64,000 nt of DNA from CAYRJD01 sp965212125 (GTDB lineage Bacteria > Actinomycetota > Acidimicrobiia > Acidimicrobiales > Poriferisodalaceae). Positions 43,162 through 52,600 of the stretch are shown here, piece by piece. The translations under genes were made by a program, and so were the position numbers. The stretch is taken from the NCBI GenBank assembly GCA_965212125.1, contig OZ243045.1:1488001-1552000 (forward strand), given 5' to 3'. The notes beneath the pieces are model-generated. The model worked only from the letters and a program-made list of their open reading frames with translations. It did not search any database and was not told the DNA's origin. Position 1 is the first letter of the stretch, and every line of letters starts with the position of its first letter.

Positions 43162-43452
43162 CTAGCTCTCAAAGATCGGGATTGAGTCACCCTCGGCCAG
43201 GGTGACGATGGCGCGCTTGGTGTCGGCGCGCTTTCCGGCGGTGTTGTTGCGGCGATTGCGGCGAACCTTGCCTTTGCGGTTGTGCGTGTTTACCTTCGTG
43301 ACGGTTACCTCAAAGATCTCTTCAACTGCGTTGCGAATCTCAGGCTTGGACGCGGACGGGTGAACCATGAACACGTAGACATCTTTTTCCAGCAAGTCGT
43401 ATGACTTTTCGGAAACGACCGGCGATAGCAGCACGCTGCGTGGATCTTTCAT
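43162..43452 (-). CDS. rplW: 50S ribosomal protein L23
   Basis: 96 residues, MKDPRSVLLSPVVSEKSYDL, with VHPSASKPEIRNAVEEIFEV and VTKVNTHNRKGKVRRNRRNN. L23 is the exit-tunnel docking protein for trigger factor. Normal length. Its ATG overlaps the rplD stop by 4 nt. Confidence 0.98.
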   Translation of the reverse strand: MKDPRSVLLSPVVSEKSYDLLEKDVYVFMVHPSASKPEIRNAVEEIFEVTVTKVNTHNRKGKVRRNRRNNTAGKRADTKRAIVTLAEGDSIPIFES

Positions 43453-44111
43453 TCGCTCGGCTCGCTCTTTGGCTCGGCTGCTGGTTCGGCTGCTGGCTCG
43501 CTGGGCAGGGTGTCTTTGGTAAATACCAACCAGTCGGACCGCAAAATGTCATAGGCGTTCAGCTCGGTGGCTGGACACAAATCCACGTTTGGCAAATTGC
43601 GGAAGCTCAGCTCGGCTTTGCGGTCGTTCTCGTCGTTGCCTAGCACCAGCAGCAGTCGGCCTTCCAGCTCCAGGCTGGTTAGCGAAGCGAGGGCTTGGCT
43701 GGTCTTGGGAGTTTCAAACTGCCAGTTATCAATCACCATTACCCGCTCGCTCTGCGCACGATCGCTAAGGGCGGAATACAACGCCAGACGCACCATTTTG
43801 CGGTTGACCTTTTGAGCGAAGCTGCGTGGCTTGGGTGCGTGCACCACGCCGCCGCCACGAAACTGCGGCGACCGAATTGAACCTTGCCGGGCTCGGCCGG
43901 TGCCCTTCTGACGCCAGGGCTTGGCGCCGCCGCCTCTTACCTCGGAGCGTGTCTTTGTGTTTTGCGAGCCTGAGCGGCGAGCCGCCAGCTGAGCGGAAAC
44001 CACCTGGTGCAATACGTCCAAGTTCGGCTCAATACCAAACACGCCGTCCGCTAAGTCCACTGTTCCAGCAGTGCCGCCGTCTGGCGTTCTTACGGTTAGT
44101 TTCGTCGGCAT
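43449..44111 (-). CDS. rplD: 50S ribosomal protein L4
   Basis: 220 residues, with the tunnel-lining loop TKTRSEVRGGGAKPWRQKGT and GRARQGSIRSPQFRGGGVVH intact, and a short Glu/Pro/Ala C-terminal tail (EPAAEPAAEPKSEPSE). In enterobacteria L4 represses the S10 operon by binding its leader; here a leader-like hairpin lies between rpsJ and rplC. Confidence 0.97.
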   Translation of the reverse strand: MPTKLTVRTPDGGTAGTVDLADGVFGIEPNLDVLHQVVSAQLAARRSGSQNTKTRSEVRGGGAKPWRQKGTGRARQGSIRSPQFRGGGVVHAPKPRSFAQKVNRKMVRLALYSALSDRAQSERVMVIDNWQFETPKTSQALASLTSLELEGRLLLVLGNDENDRKAELSFRNLPNVDLCPATELNAYDILRSDWLVFTKDTLPSEPAAEPAAEPKSEPSE

Positions 44112-44131
44112 CGCTGGTACTTCTCTGGCCT

Positions 44132-44785
44132 CTAGTTGGTGGCGGCTGCCGGTGCCTTGACCGCATTGCGAATCGTTACGGTGCCGCCCTTAGGTCCTGG
44201 CACGGACCCCTTTACCAAAATCAGATCGCTGTCTTGTTCGGCGGAGACTATTTCCAGGTTCAGGGTGGTTACTTTTTGACCGCCCATTCGCCCGGCCATC
44301 TTCATTCCCTTAAACACCCGCGAAGGTGTCGCACAAGCACCGATTGCGCCTGGTGCGCGGTGCACCAAGTGCGCTCCGTGCGATGCCCGCTGACCGGCAA
44401 AATTGTGGCGCTTCATCACGCCGGCGAACCCTTTGCCCTTTGACAGGGCCGTTACGTCCACCAGTTCGCCTGGCTCAAACACCGACGGCTCCAGCACGGC
44501 GCCGGGAGCCAGATCATCCACGTCGTCCAGGCGCAGCTCTACTAGCCGCTGCCCCGATTCAACACCCGCACTGGCGAAGTGGCCCGCCTTGGGGCGACTC
44601 AGCTTTTCGGCGGGACGTTTGCCGTAGGTGACTTGCACGGCGGTATAGCCGTCACGCTCGGTTGTCTTTATCTGCACTACCCGACAATCATCAACGCGCA
44701 GAACCGTGACGGGTACAACGTTCCCGTCTTCGTCCCATTGCTGCGTCATGCCAACTTTCGTGGCGACGAGTGCTTTGCTCGCCAT
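44132..44785 (-). CDS. rplC: 50S ribosomal protein L3
   Basis: The frame is open further upstream through the hairpin, but the ATG at 44785 gives MASKALVATKVGMTQQWDED, the proper L3 start, 217 residues, with GGAG about 10 nt upstream. GFAGVMKRHNFAGQRASHGA and GRMGGQKVTTLNLEIVSA are the conserved loop and C-terminal motifs; the Gln of the prmB methylation site region is present in NFAGQ. Confidence 0.97.
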   Translation of the reverse strand: MASKALVATKVGMTQQWDEDGNVVPVTVLRVDDCRVVQIKTTERDGYTAVQVTYGKRPAEKLSRPKAGHFASAGVESGQRLVELRLDDVDDLAPGAVLEPSVFEPGELVDVTALSKGKGFAGVMKRHNFAGQRASHGAHLVHRAPGAIGACATPSRVFKGMKMAGRMGGQKVTTLNLEIVSAEQDSDLILVKGSVPGPKGGTVTIRNAVKAPAAATN

Positions 44786-45002
44786 GGTCAGGGGTCTCCA
44801 TGCTTTCTTGGTACATACAAACGCTCCGCATGACTGCCATGCGGAGCGGAATATCTGTTGCGCCAACCGGTTCCGCTTAGCGGCCTAGCTGGACATCAGT
44901 TCGTGCGAGATAAAACCACTCGCAACTCATGGAAGGCTACCGAGCCGTAGGCGCGGCGGCAACCTGGGCTAGCTGGCTGGGCTAGCTGGCCGACTGGGCT
45001 AG
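44786..45002 (-). promoter_or_regulatory. 217-nt rpsJ-rplC gap with a perfect 11-bp hairpin
   Basis: cgctccgcatg (44822-44832), loop actgc, catgcggagcg (44838-44848) form an uninterrupted 11-bp stem, 36 nt before the rplC start. The minus strand after it reads TTGTATGTACC, not a clear T-run. rpsJ and rplC are normally separated by a few bases, so a leader, attenuator or second promoter for the S10 operon is likely. No coding sequence seen; the rest of the gap carries ctgggctagctgg repeats. Confidence 0.6.
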
Positions 45003-45006
45003 CTAG
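44964..45006. repeat. 13-bp repeats ending over the rpsJ stop codon
   Basis: ctgggctagctgg occurs at 44964-44976 and 44977-44989 in tandem and, with one mismatch, at 44994-45006, where it contains the rpsJ stop (TAG, 45003-45005). Confidence 0.8.
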
Positions 45007-45323
45007 TTGGGTTGGACCTTTAGCTCAATCTCAATGCCAGCCGGCAGATCAAGTCGCTGCAGCGAATCGACGGTCTTGTCGGACGGGCTGATCACATCAA
45101 TCAGGCGCTTGTGAACCCGCATCTCAAAGTGCTCACGCGAATCTTTGTCCTTGTGCGGCGAGCGCACAACGGTGTAGCGATGCTTTTCGGTTGGTAGAGG
45201 AATCGGGCCGCGAATGGTGGCGTTTGTGCGCAGCACCGTCTCCACGATTTTCTGGGTCGACTGATCGATGATCTCGTGGTCGTATGCCTTTAGCCGCATC
45301 CGGATGCGTGTGTTAGCGGCCAC
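45003..45323 (-). CDS. rpsJ: 30S ribosomal protein S10
   Basis: 106 residues, GTG start 4 nt after tuf. IRMRLKAYDHEIIDQSTQKI, GPIPLPTEKHRYTVVRSPHK and SREHFEMRVHKRLIDVI are canonical. S10 also serves as NusE in antitermination complexes with NusB. Normal length. Confidence 0.98.
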   Translation of the reverse strand: MAANTRIRMRLKAYDHEIIDQSTQKIVETVLRTNATIRGPIPLPTEKHRYTVVRSPHKDKDSREHFEMRVHKRLIDVISPSDKTVDSLQRLDLPAGIEIELKVQPN

Positions 45324-45327
45324 CTAG

Positions 45328-46512
45328 CTATTCCACAACCTTTGTAACCCGGCCCGCTCCAACGGTGCGTCCGCCTTCGCGGATGGCAAACCTGAGCCCC
45401 TCATCCATAGCAATGGGGTGAATCAGCTCAACGGTCATGTCGGTGTTGTCGCCCGGCATGCACATCTCTGTGCCCGAAGGCAGCTCAACTGTTCCGGTGA
45501 TATCGGTGGTGCGGAAATAAAACTGCGGCCGATAGTTAGAGAAGAACGGCTTATGGCGGCCGCCCTCATCCTTGTTCAGCACATACACCTGCGCCTCAAA
45601 CTTGGTGTGTGGTGTGATTGCGCCCTTGGCGGTGCAGACCTGGCCGCGCTCCACGTCTTCTTTTTCGGTGCCGCGCAGCAGCAGACCCACGTTGTCGCCG
45701 GCCATGCCCTGATCCAAGATCTTGCGGAACATCTCCACGCCGGTAACGGTTGTGGTTTGCGTGTCGCGAATACCCACAACTTCAATTTCGTCGCCGCTGT
45801 TGATGACGCCGGTCTCAACCTTGCCGGTCACCACGGTGCCGCGCCCGGTGATTGAGAACACATCCTCAATCGGCATCAAAAACGGACGCTCAAAGTCGCG
45901 CTCAGGAATCGGGACGTACTCATCGACTGCTTCCATCAAAGAGTTGACGCCGTCTATCGCATCGTCGTTTCCTTCGAGCGCCTTAAGAGCCGACACTCGC
46001 ACGATCGGTGTTTCGTCGCCGGGGAACTCATATTCGTTAAGCAGCTCGCGAACCTCTAGCTCAACAAGCTCCAGCAGTTCCTCATCGTCAACCATGTCAA
46101 CCTTGTTGAGCGCTACCACGATTTTTGGCACACCCACCTGGCGCGCCAGCAACACGTGCTCACGGGTTTGCGGCATCGGGCCGTCGGCGGCAGACACCAC
46201 CAGAATCGCCCCATCAACCTGCGCGGCGCCGGTAATCATGTTTTTGATGTAGTCGGCGTGACCCGGCATATCAACGTGCGCGTAGTGGCGCTGTTCTGTC
46301 TCGTACTCAACATGTGAGATTGAAATAGTGATGCCGCGTTCCCGCTCTTCGGGGGCGTTGTCAATGTCTTCAAAGGCTGAGACCTCGCCGCCCGACTTCG
46401 CCGCTAATGCTTTAGTAATGGCGGCCGTCAGGGTTGTCTTGCCGTGGTCAATGTGTCCCATTGTTCCGACGTTGATGTGCGGCTTATTCCGCTCAAATTT
46501 TTCTTTTGACAT
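45328..46512 (-). CDS. tuf: Elongation factor Tu
   Basis: 394 residues. GTPase motifs are GHIDHGKTT (G1, with Ile for the more usual Val), DMPGHADYIKNM (G3) and NKVDMVDD (G4); the effector region ERERGITISISHVEYET and domain 2 motif VFSITGRGTVVTGKVETG are intact. It delivers aminoacyl-tRNA to the ribosome. The 121-nt gap from fusA carries a 7-bp hairpin. Confidence 0.99.
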   Translation of the reverse strand: MSKEKFERNKPHINVGTMGHIDHGKTTLTAAITKALAAKSGGEVSAFEDIDNAPEERERGITISISHVEYETEQRHYAHVDMPGHADYIKNMITGAAQVDGAILVVSAADGPMPQTREHVLLARQVGVPKIVVALNKVDMVDDEELLELVELEVRELLNEYEFPGDETPIVRVSALKALEGNDDAIDGVNSLMEAVDEYVPIPERDFERPFLMPIEDVFSITGRGTVVTGKVETGVINSGDEIEVVGIRDTQTTTVTGVEMFRKILDQGMAGDNVGLLLRGTEKEDVERGQVCTAKGAITPHTKFEAQVYVLNKDEGGRHKPFFSNYRPQFYFRTTDITGTVELPSGTEMCMPGDNTDMTVELIHPIAMDEGLRFAIREGGRTVGAGRVTKVVE

Positions 46513-46535
46513 AGCTGTTTATGCTCCGGTAGTTG

Positions 46536-46555
46536 CCGCTGGCCCTTACCAGCGG
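46536..46555 (-). other. Stem-loop upstream of tuf
   Basis: ccgctgg (46536-46542), six-base loop, ccagcgg (46549-46555): a perfect 7-bp stem 23 nt before the tuf ATG. It may be a leader element or a partial terminator after fusA. No T-run. Confidence 0.5.
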
Positions 46556-46615
46556 GGTGATTTGATTCGGCTTGTACTAATGGCTAGCTGACGAAGCATA
46601 ACGCCCGCCGGCTAA

Positions 46616-46645
46616 GCATTATCCACCGCGGCATTATTCACCGCG
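46616..46645. repeat. 15-bp tandem duplication over the fusA stop codon
   Basis: gcattatccaccgcg (46616-46630) and gcattattcaccgcg (46631-46645) are adjacent with one mismatch. The fusA stop (TAA, 46634-46636) lies in the second, and the first repeats the stop 15 nt downstream in the same frame. Confidence 0.88.
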
Positions 46646-48718
46646 AATCCGTTTAACGATTTCATCCGCGATGCTGGGAGGTACCTGCTGATACACATGA
46701 AAATGCATGGAGTAGGTAGCCCGACCCTGAGTGCGCGAACGCAGGTCGTTAGCGTACCCGAACATTTCTGATAACGGCACCTGCGCGTCGATCACCTGCA
46801 GCGCGCCGCGTGCTTCCATCTGACCGACCCGGCCGCGCCGTGCGTTCAGGTCGCCGATCACGTCGCCCATGTGATCTTCCGGCGTCACTACCTCAACAGA
46901 CATAATCGGCTCTAGCAGCACGGGTGCTGCCTTGCGGGCGGCTTCACGCATAGCTATCGTGCCGGCAATCTTGAACGCCATCTCCGAAGAGTCAACGTCG
47001 TGATGGCTGCCGTCTATCAGCTCCACTTTCACATCAACCAGCGGAAAGCCAGCCAAAGGACCGTTCTCTAGCGACGACCGCATGCCTTGTTCAACCGACG
47101 GTATGTACTCACGCGGAATAGAGCCGCCCTTGATCTGGTCGGTAAACACGTAGCCCTCACCCGGCTCGGACGGCATTACGTTGACCACCACCACTGCGAA
47201 CTGGCCCGAACCACCGCTCTGCTTGATGTGGCGGTACTCAAACTTATTTACCGGCGCGGTAATGGTTTCGCGATAGGCGACCTGCGGCTTACCGATGCTG
47301 GCGTCTACTCGGAACTCGCGCAGCATGCGATCAACTAGCACCTCTAGATGCAGCTCGCCCATGCCAGAGATGACGGTCTGGCCGGTCTCGTCGTCGCTCT
47401 TGACGCGAAAGGTTGGGTCTTCCTCGCTGAGCGCGGCCAAGGCCTTGCTCAGCTTGTCCTGGTCGCCTTGTGATTTGGGCTCAACGGCCACGTGCACAAC
47501 TGGATCGGGAAAATCAAGTTTCTCTAGCACGATCGGATTGCTGGAGTCGCACAGGGTGTCGCCGGTGCGGGTGTTCTTTAGCCCGATGCCGGCCACGATG
47601 TCGCCGCTCACCACGTAGTCGCGATCTTCACGGGAGTTGGCGTGCATCTGCAAGATGCGTCCGATGCGCTCACGATTGCCGGTAGTGGTGTTCATTACCT
47701 GGTCGCCCTTTTTGAGGCTGCCGCTATAAACCCGGAAATAGATGAGCTTGCCCACGTGTGGGTCGGTCATTATTTTGAACGCCAGCGCCGCAAATGGTTC
47801 ATCGTCGGATGGCTTGCGCTCTAGCGTTCCCTCGCCGTTTAGCTCCGTTCCCTCTATCGGCGGGAGATCGGCTGGGGAGGGCAGGTAGCGAACCACCGCA
47901 TCTAGCAGCGGTTGGACGCCTTTGTTTTTGAAGGCCGTGCCGGTGAGCACGGGCACGATCTGGCCGGAAATGGTGCCCGCCCGAATCGCCGCTTTTACCT
48001 GCGCCTCATCTACTTCTTCGCCTTCTAAGAACGCCGTCATGATGTCGTCGTCAACGTCTGACAAAACCTCAAGCAGCTTCTGGCGATACTCGGCGGCCTG
48101 GTCGGCTAGCTCGGCGGGAATCTCCGCGGTTTCAAAGCTGGCGCCCAAGTCGTCGCCTTGCCACAGCACCGCTTTCATGGCGACCAAATCAACCACGCCC
48201 AAGAAGTCGGCTTCAATGCCGATGGGCAGCTGCAGCACCGCAGTGTTGGCGCCCAGGCGTTCTTCAATGCTGTGCAGAGACTTGAAAAACGATGCGCCCG
48301 TGCGGTCAAGTTTGTTGATGAAGCACAAGCGCGGAACGTTGTAGCGGTCGGCTTGACGCCAGACCGTTTCGGTCTGCGGCTCCACGCCTGCGACTCCGTC
48401 AAACACTGCGACGGCGCCATCTAGCACGCGCAGCGAACGCTCAACTTCCACGGTGAAATCAACGTGGCCGGGGGTGTCGATGATGTTGATTACGTGGTCA
48501 TCCCACAGGCAGGTGGTGGCGGCGGAGGTGATTGTGATGCCGCGCTCCTGCTCTTGTTCCATCCAGTCCATCGTGGCTGCGCCGTCGTGAACCTCACCGA
48601 TCTTGTAGTTGACGCCGGTGTAGTACAGGACGCGCTCGGTGGTGGTGGTTTTGCCGGCGTCAATGTGGGCCATGATGCCGATGTTGCGGACGCGTTCTAG
48701 CGGATGTGTGCGTGACAC
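46634..48718 (-). CDS. fusA: Elongation factor G
   Basis: The GTG at 48718, 4 nt after the rpsG stop, gives 694 residues, the standard EF-G length, starting VSRTHPLERVRNIGIMAHID; the open frame upstream is rpsG shadow. GTPase motifs AHIDAGKTTTTERVLYYTG, EQERGITITSAATT, IDTPGHVDFTVEVERSLRV and FINKLDRTGASF are intact, as is the domain IV loop VNKFEYRHIKQSGGSGQFA. It is the translocase of elongation. Confidence 0.98.
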   Translation of the reverse strand: MSRTHPLERVRNIGIMAHIDAGKTTTTERVLYYTGVNYKIGEVHDGAATMDWMEQEQERGITITSAATTCLWDDHVINIIDTPGHVDFTVEVERSLRVLDGAVAVFDGVAGVEPQTETVWRQADRYNVPRLCFINKLDRTGASFFKSLHSIEERLGANTAVLQLPIGIEADFLGVVDLVAMKAVLWQGDDLGASFETAEIPAELADQAAEYRQKLLEVLSDVDDDIMTAFLEGEEVDEAQVKAAIRAGTISGQIVPVLTGTAFKNKGVQPLLDAVVRYLPSPADLPPIEGTELNGEGTLERKPSDDEPFAALAFKIMTDPHVGKLIYFRVYSGSLKKGDQVMNTTTGNRERIGRILQMHANSREDRDYVVSGDIVAGIGLKNTRTGDTLCDSSNPIVLEKLDFPDPVVHVAVEPKSQGDQDKLSKALAALSEEDPTFRVKSDDETGQTVISGMGELHLEVLVDRMLREFRVDASIGKPQVAYRETITAPVNKFEYRHIKQSGGSGQFAVVVVNVMPSEPGEGYVFTDQIKGGSIPREYIPSVEQGMRSSLENGPLAGFPLVDVKVELIDGSHHDVDSSEMAFKIAGTIAMREAARKAAPVLLEPIMSVEVVTPEDHMGDVIGDLNARRGRVGQMEARGALQVIDAQVPLSEMFGYANDLRSRTQGRATYSMHFHVYQQVPPSIADEIVKRIRGE

Positions 48719-48722
48719 GGGC

Positions 48723-49193
48723 TTACCAGCGGTAGTGCGCGAAGGCTTTGTTGGCTTCGGCCATGCGGTGGGTGTCTTCGCGACGCTTGGCTGATGAGCC
48801 GGTGTTGCTGGCGGCGTCAAGCAGCTCGTTGGCAAGCCGTTCGGCCATGGTGCGCTCGCGGCGGTCGCGGGAGTAGCCGACTATCCAGCGAATGGCCAGC
48901 GCGGTTGCGCGTGGATGGCGCACCTCAACTGGCACCTGATAGGTGGCGCCGCCAACGCGACGGCTTTTGACTTCAACCTGAGGGCGGGCGTTGTCAACGG
49001 CGGCAGACAAAACGTCTAGCGGTTCGCCGGGCGCACGCTCGTCAATCATTTTCAGCGCGTCGTAAACGATGCGTTCGGCGGTGGAGCGCTTGCCGCGCTG
49101 CAGCACTTTGTTGATGAACTGAGTAACAAGTTTGGAGTTGTAAACCGGGTCGGCGACAAGAGGTCGTTTGGCGGGGGCGGTGCGTCGTGGCAT
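48723..49193 (-). CDS. rpsG: 30S ribosomal protein S7
   Basis: 156 residues, MPRRTAPAKRPLVADPVYNS, LVTQFINKVLQRGKRSTAER, YQVPVEVRHPRATALAIRWI and the C-terminal EANKAFAHYRW. S7 organises the 30S head and represses the str operon in enterobacteria. Normal in every respect. Confidence 0.98.
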   Translation of the reverse strand: MPRRTAPAKRPLVADPVYNSKLVTQFINKVLQRGKRSTAERIVYDALKMIDERAPGEPLDVLSAAVDNARPQVEVKSRRVGGATYQVPVEVRHPRATALAIRWIVGYSRDRRERTMAERLANELLDAASNTGSSAKRREDTHRMAEANKAFAHYRW

Positions 49194-49207
49194 TGCTGTT
49201 TGGTGAT

Positions 49208-49579
49208 CTAACTTCCGGGTTTGGAGCCGTAGCGCGAGCGGGCTTGACGGCGAGACGCCACACCCGAAGCGTCTAGCGCTCCACGAATGATCTTGTAGCG
49301 AACACCCGGCAAGTCCTTCACACGACCGCCGCGCACCAACACGATGCTGTGCTCTTGCAGGTTGTGGCCTTCGCCGGGGATATATGCGCTCACCTCAATC
49401 CCAGAGGTAAGCCGGACGCGCGCCACCTTGCGCAGCGCACTGTTGGGCTTCTTGGGGGTTTGGGTGTAGACGCGTGTGCATACGCCACGTCGCTGAGGGG
49501 AGCCTTTTAGCGCGGGCGTGCGAACCTTGGTCGGCTTTGACTTGCGGCCCTTACGGACCAGTTGCTGAATAGTGGGCAC
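49208..49579 (-). CDS. rpsL: 30S ribosomal protein S12
   Basis: 123 residues from a GTG with GAGG 5 nt upstream. Decoding-site loops KKPNSALRKVARVRL and PGVRYKIIRGALDASGV are present: the Lys of TPKKPNS and the segment GRVKDLPGVRYK keep the residues at which streptomycin-resistance changes occur in other bacteria, so a sensitive-type sequence is expected. First gene of the str operon, 95 nt after rpoC. Confidence 0.98.
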   Translation of the reverse strand: MPTIQQLVRKGRKSKPTKVRTPALKGSPQRRGVCTRVYTQTPKKPNSALRKVARVRLTSGIEVSAYIPGEGHNLQEHSIVLVRGGRVKDLPGVRYKIIRGALDASGVASRRQARSRYGSKPGS

Positions 49580-49637
49580 TTAAACCTCGATAAGACCAGT
49601 TTGGTGGAAAGCAGGCCAGGCACCAAGGCTAAAGCTG

Positions 49638-49658
49638 CTTGTTGATTTAGCCAACAAG
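49638..49658 (-). other. Stem-loop between rpoC and rpsL
   Basis: cttgttg (49638-49644), seven-base loop, caacaag (49652-49658) form a perfect 7-bp stem 16 nt after the rpoC stop. It may mark 3' end formation or processing between the rif and str operons; no T-run follows. Confidence 0.5.
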
Positions 49659-49674
49659 TGCAAGTGAGCCGTCA

Positions 49675-52600
49675 TCAGCTCGCCTCGCTAGCAGATACTT
49701 CCGCGGTGGCGGTGGCGGTGGCGGGAGCGGCGTCGGGGTCCCATGCCGCCGATGCCTCTTCGTCTTCGGAAGACCAAAACTCCATCGGCTCATAATCCGG
49801 GGCATCTGGCTCAATGTGGCGGTAGCGCCCCTGACCAGTTCCAGCCGGAATCAGCTTGCCGATGATGATGTTTTCTTTCAGCCCACGCAGATTGTCTAGG
49901 CGCGATTCAATCGCAGCCTCGGTCAGCACACGAGTGGTCTCTTGGAACGAAGCCGCCGACAGCCATGAATCGGTAGCCAGCGAAGCCTTGGTTATGCCCA
50001 TGATCACCGGTCGCGCTATGGCGGGAGCACCGCCGTTGGCCGCAACCTCACGATTGGTTTTGCGGTAGACGCGCTGATCTACGTAGTCGCCCGGCAAGAA
50101 CTTGGTATCGCCAGCTTCAACCACCAGCACGCGGCGCGTCATCTGACGGATGATCAGCTCAATGTGCTTGTCGTGAATCGACACGCCCTGCTCGCGATAA
50201 ACCTTTTGCACCTCGCGGATTAGATAAAGCTGCGTCTCGCGCACGCCCAGAATCTCAACCAGCTCCTTGGGGTCACGCGGCCCGTCAACTAACGGGTCGC
50301 CCGCGCGCACCTCGTCGCCGTCGGCAACCGCCAGGTGCGACATTTCGGGCAGGTGATATTCATCTACCTCGCCGTTGTCGTTAACAACCTCAACGATGCG
50401 GCCGCGGCCGTGGTCTTCGCCGATCCGCACCACGCCAGAACGCTCAACCAACACCGCCTTGCCGCGTGGAGTGCGAGCCTCAAACAGCTCCACCACGCGC
50501 GGCAGACCGCCCGCAATATCGGAGCCAGCGACACCACCCATATGGAAGGTACGCATGGTTAGCTGCGTGCCCGGCTCGCCGATGGACTGCGCAGCAATAA
50601 CGCCAACGGCCTCGCCCATTTCAATCAAGGCACCGGTGGCTAGCGACCCGCCGTAAGACTTTGCGCTTACGCCCAAGTCTGAGTCGTCGGTCAGCGGCGA
50701 CAGCACCTGAACACGCGTGACCTCCGGGTCATCGCGCAAGGCAATCATCTCTGTGTCACCGATGAGCGTTCCCGCCGTGATGACGGTGCCATCGGAAAGC
50801 TTCACGTCGGCCGCTAGACAGCGACTGAACAGGCGGGTCTGCAGATTGGTTCTGTAATCGGGGCGGTCGGGGCCAATGTCTTCCAACCACATCCCCGTAG
50901 GTGTGGCGCCGTCGGCCGTTGGGTCTACGTCGTTGATGATTAGCTCTTGTGCGACATCAACTAGACGGCGCGTTAGATAGCCAGAGTCGGCCGTTCGCAA
51001 AGCGGTATCAACCAAACCTTTTCGGGCACCCGGCGTGGAGATGAAGTACTCCAGCGTCGCCAGGCCCTCGCGGTAAGAGGACTTGATCGGGCGGGGAATA
51101 ATGTCGCCGCGCGGGTTTGCTACCAGGCCACGAATGGCCGCAATCTGGCGCACCTGCATCATGTTCCCGCGCGCACCGGATTCAACCATCAGGTCAATCG
51201 GGTTGCCGGGAGTGGCACGCAGCGATTTTTCAAGCGAAGCGCGCACCTCTTCGGTCGCTTCGGTCCAGATCTCTACTTCTTTTTGGCGCAGCTCGCCGTC
51301 GGTGATGATCCCGCGCCGGAACTGCTTTTCAACTTGCTCGGCCTCACGCTCGTGGCGCTCCAGAATCTCCGCCTTGTCGGGAGGCGTTATGACATCTTCA
51401 ACTGAGATCGTCAAACCCGAGCGACTTGCGTACGCGTAGCAGGTGTCCTTGATGGAGTCCAAGCTCATCGCGGTTTCGCTAATGGGGTGCTCATCGGCGA
51501 GCTGTCGCACTATGCGACCCATATCGCCAGAGCCCACCTGCTTGTTTACAAACGGGAAGCCTTGCGGCAAGGCATCGTTAAACAGCACCCGCCCGGCCGT
51601 TGTGTATTCGTATTTGCGCTCGGCCCCGCCCGCGCCGCTTGGCCTTTTTGACTTCGCTGACGACTTAGCTGGTGACTTCGCTGACGACTTGGCGGACGAC
51701 TTCGCTGTCTTGGCAGCAGCCTTGCTGGCCAACTGCTCTTGCTCGGCTAGTCGCACGGTGTCATCGGCTAGCGGCTTGTTAACCGCGCCCACCGCAGCAC
51801 GCTCAGTGTTCAGCAAAACATCGTTGCGCCACTCAATCGGCTCATGCAGCGTTATCTCACCCACGCTCAACGCCATTTGAATCTGATGGATATGGCGGAA
51901 GGTTGGAACCCCCGGGCGCTCGGTGATCGCCGGGCGCGCACCGGTCATATAAAACGACCCGATGATCATGTCCTGGCTGGGCACCGTTACGGGACGCCCA
52001 TCGGCCGGTGAGATGATGTTGTTGGCCGACAGCATCAGCACACGCGCCTCGGCTTGAGCATTCGGCGACAGCGGCAGATGAACCGCCATCTGGTCGCCGT
52101 CAAAGTCGGCATTAAACGCCGCGCATACCAACGGATGAATCCGGATGGCTTTGCCCTCTACCAGCACGGGCTCAAAGGCCTGAATGCCTAGCCGGTGCAA
52201 GGTGGGTGCTCGGTTTAGCAAAACCGGGTGCTCTTTGATGGCATCTTCAAGCACGTTCCAAACATCGGGGCGGCGGCGCTCAACCATGCGCTTGGCCGAC
52301 TTGATGTTTTGGGCGTACTCCTCATCTACTAGACGCTTCATTACGAACGGCTTGAATAGCTCCAATGCCATCAGCTTCGGCAGGCCGCACTGATGCATCC
52401 GCAATGTGGGTCCAGCCACGATCACCGAACGCCCGGAGTAATCGACTCGCTTTCCTAAGAGGTTCTGGCGGAAACGACCCTGCTTACCCTTGAGCATGTC
52501 CGACAAAGATTTGAGCGGCCGGTTGCCCGGGCCGGTGACCGCGCGGCCACGGCGACCATTGTCAAACAGCGCGTCAACGGCTTCTTGCAGCATGCGCTTT

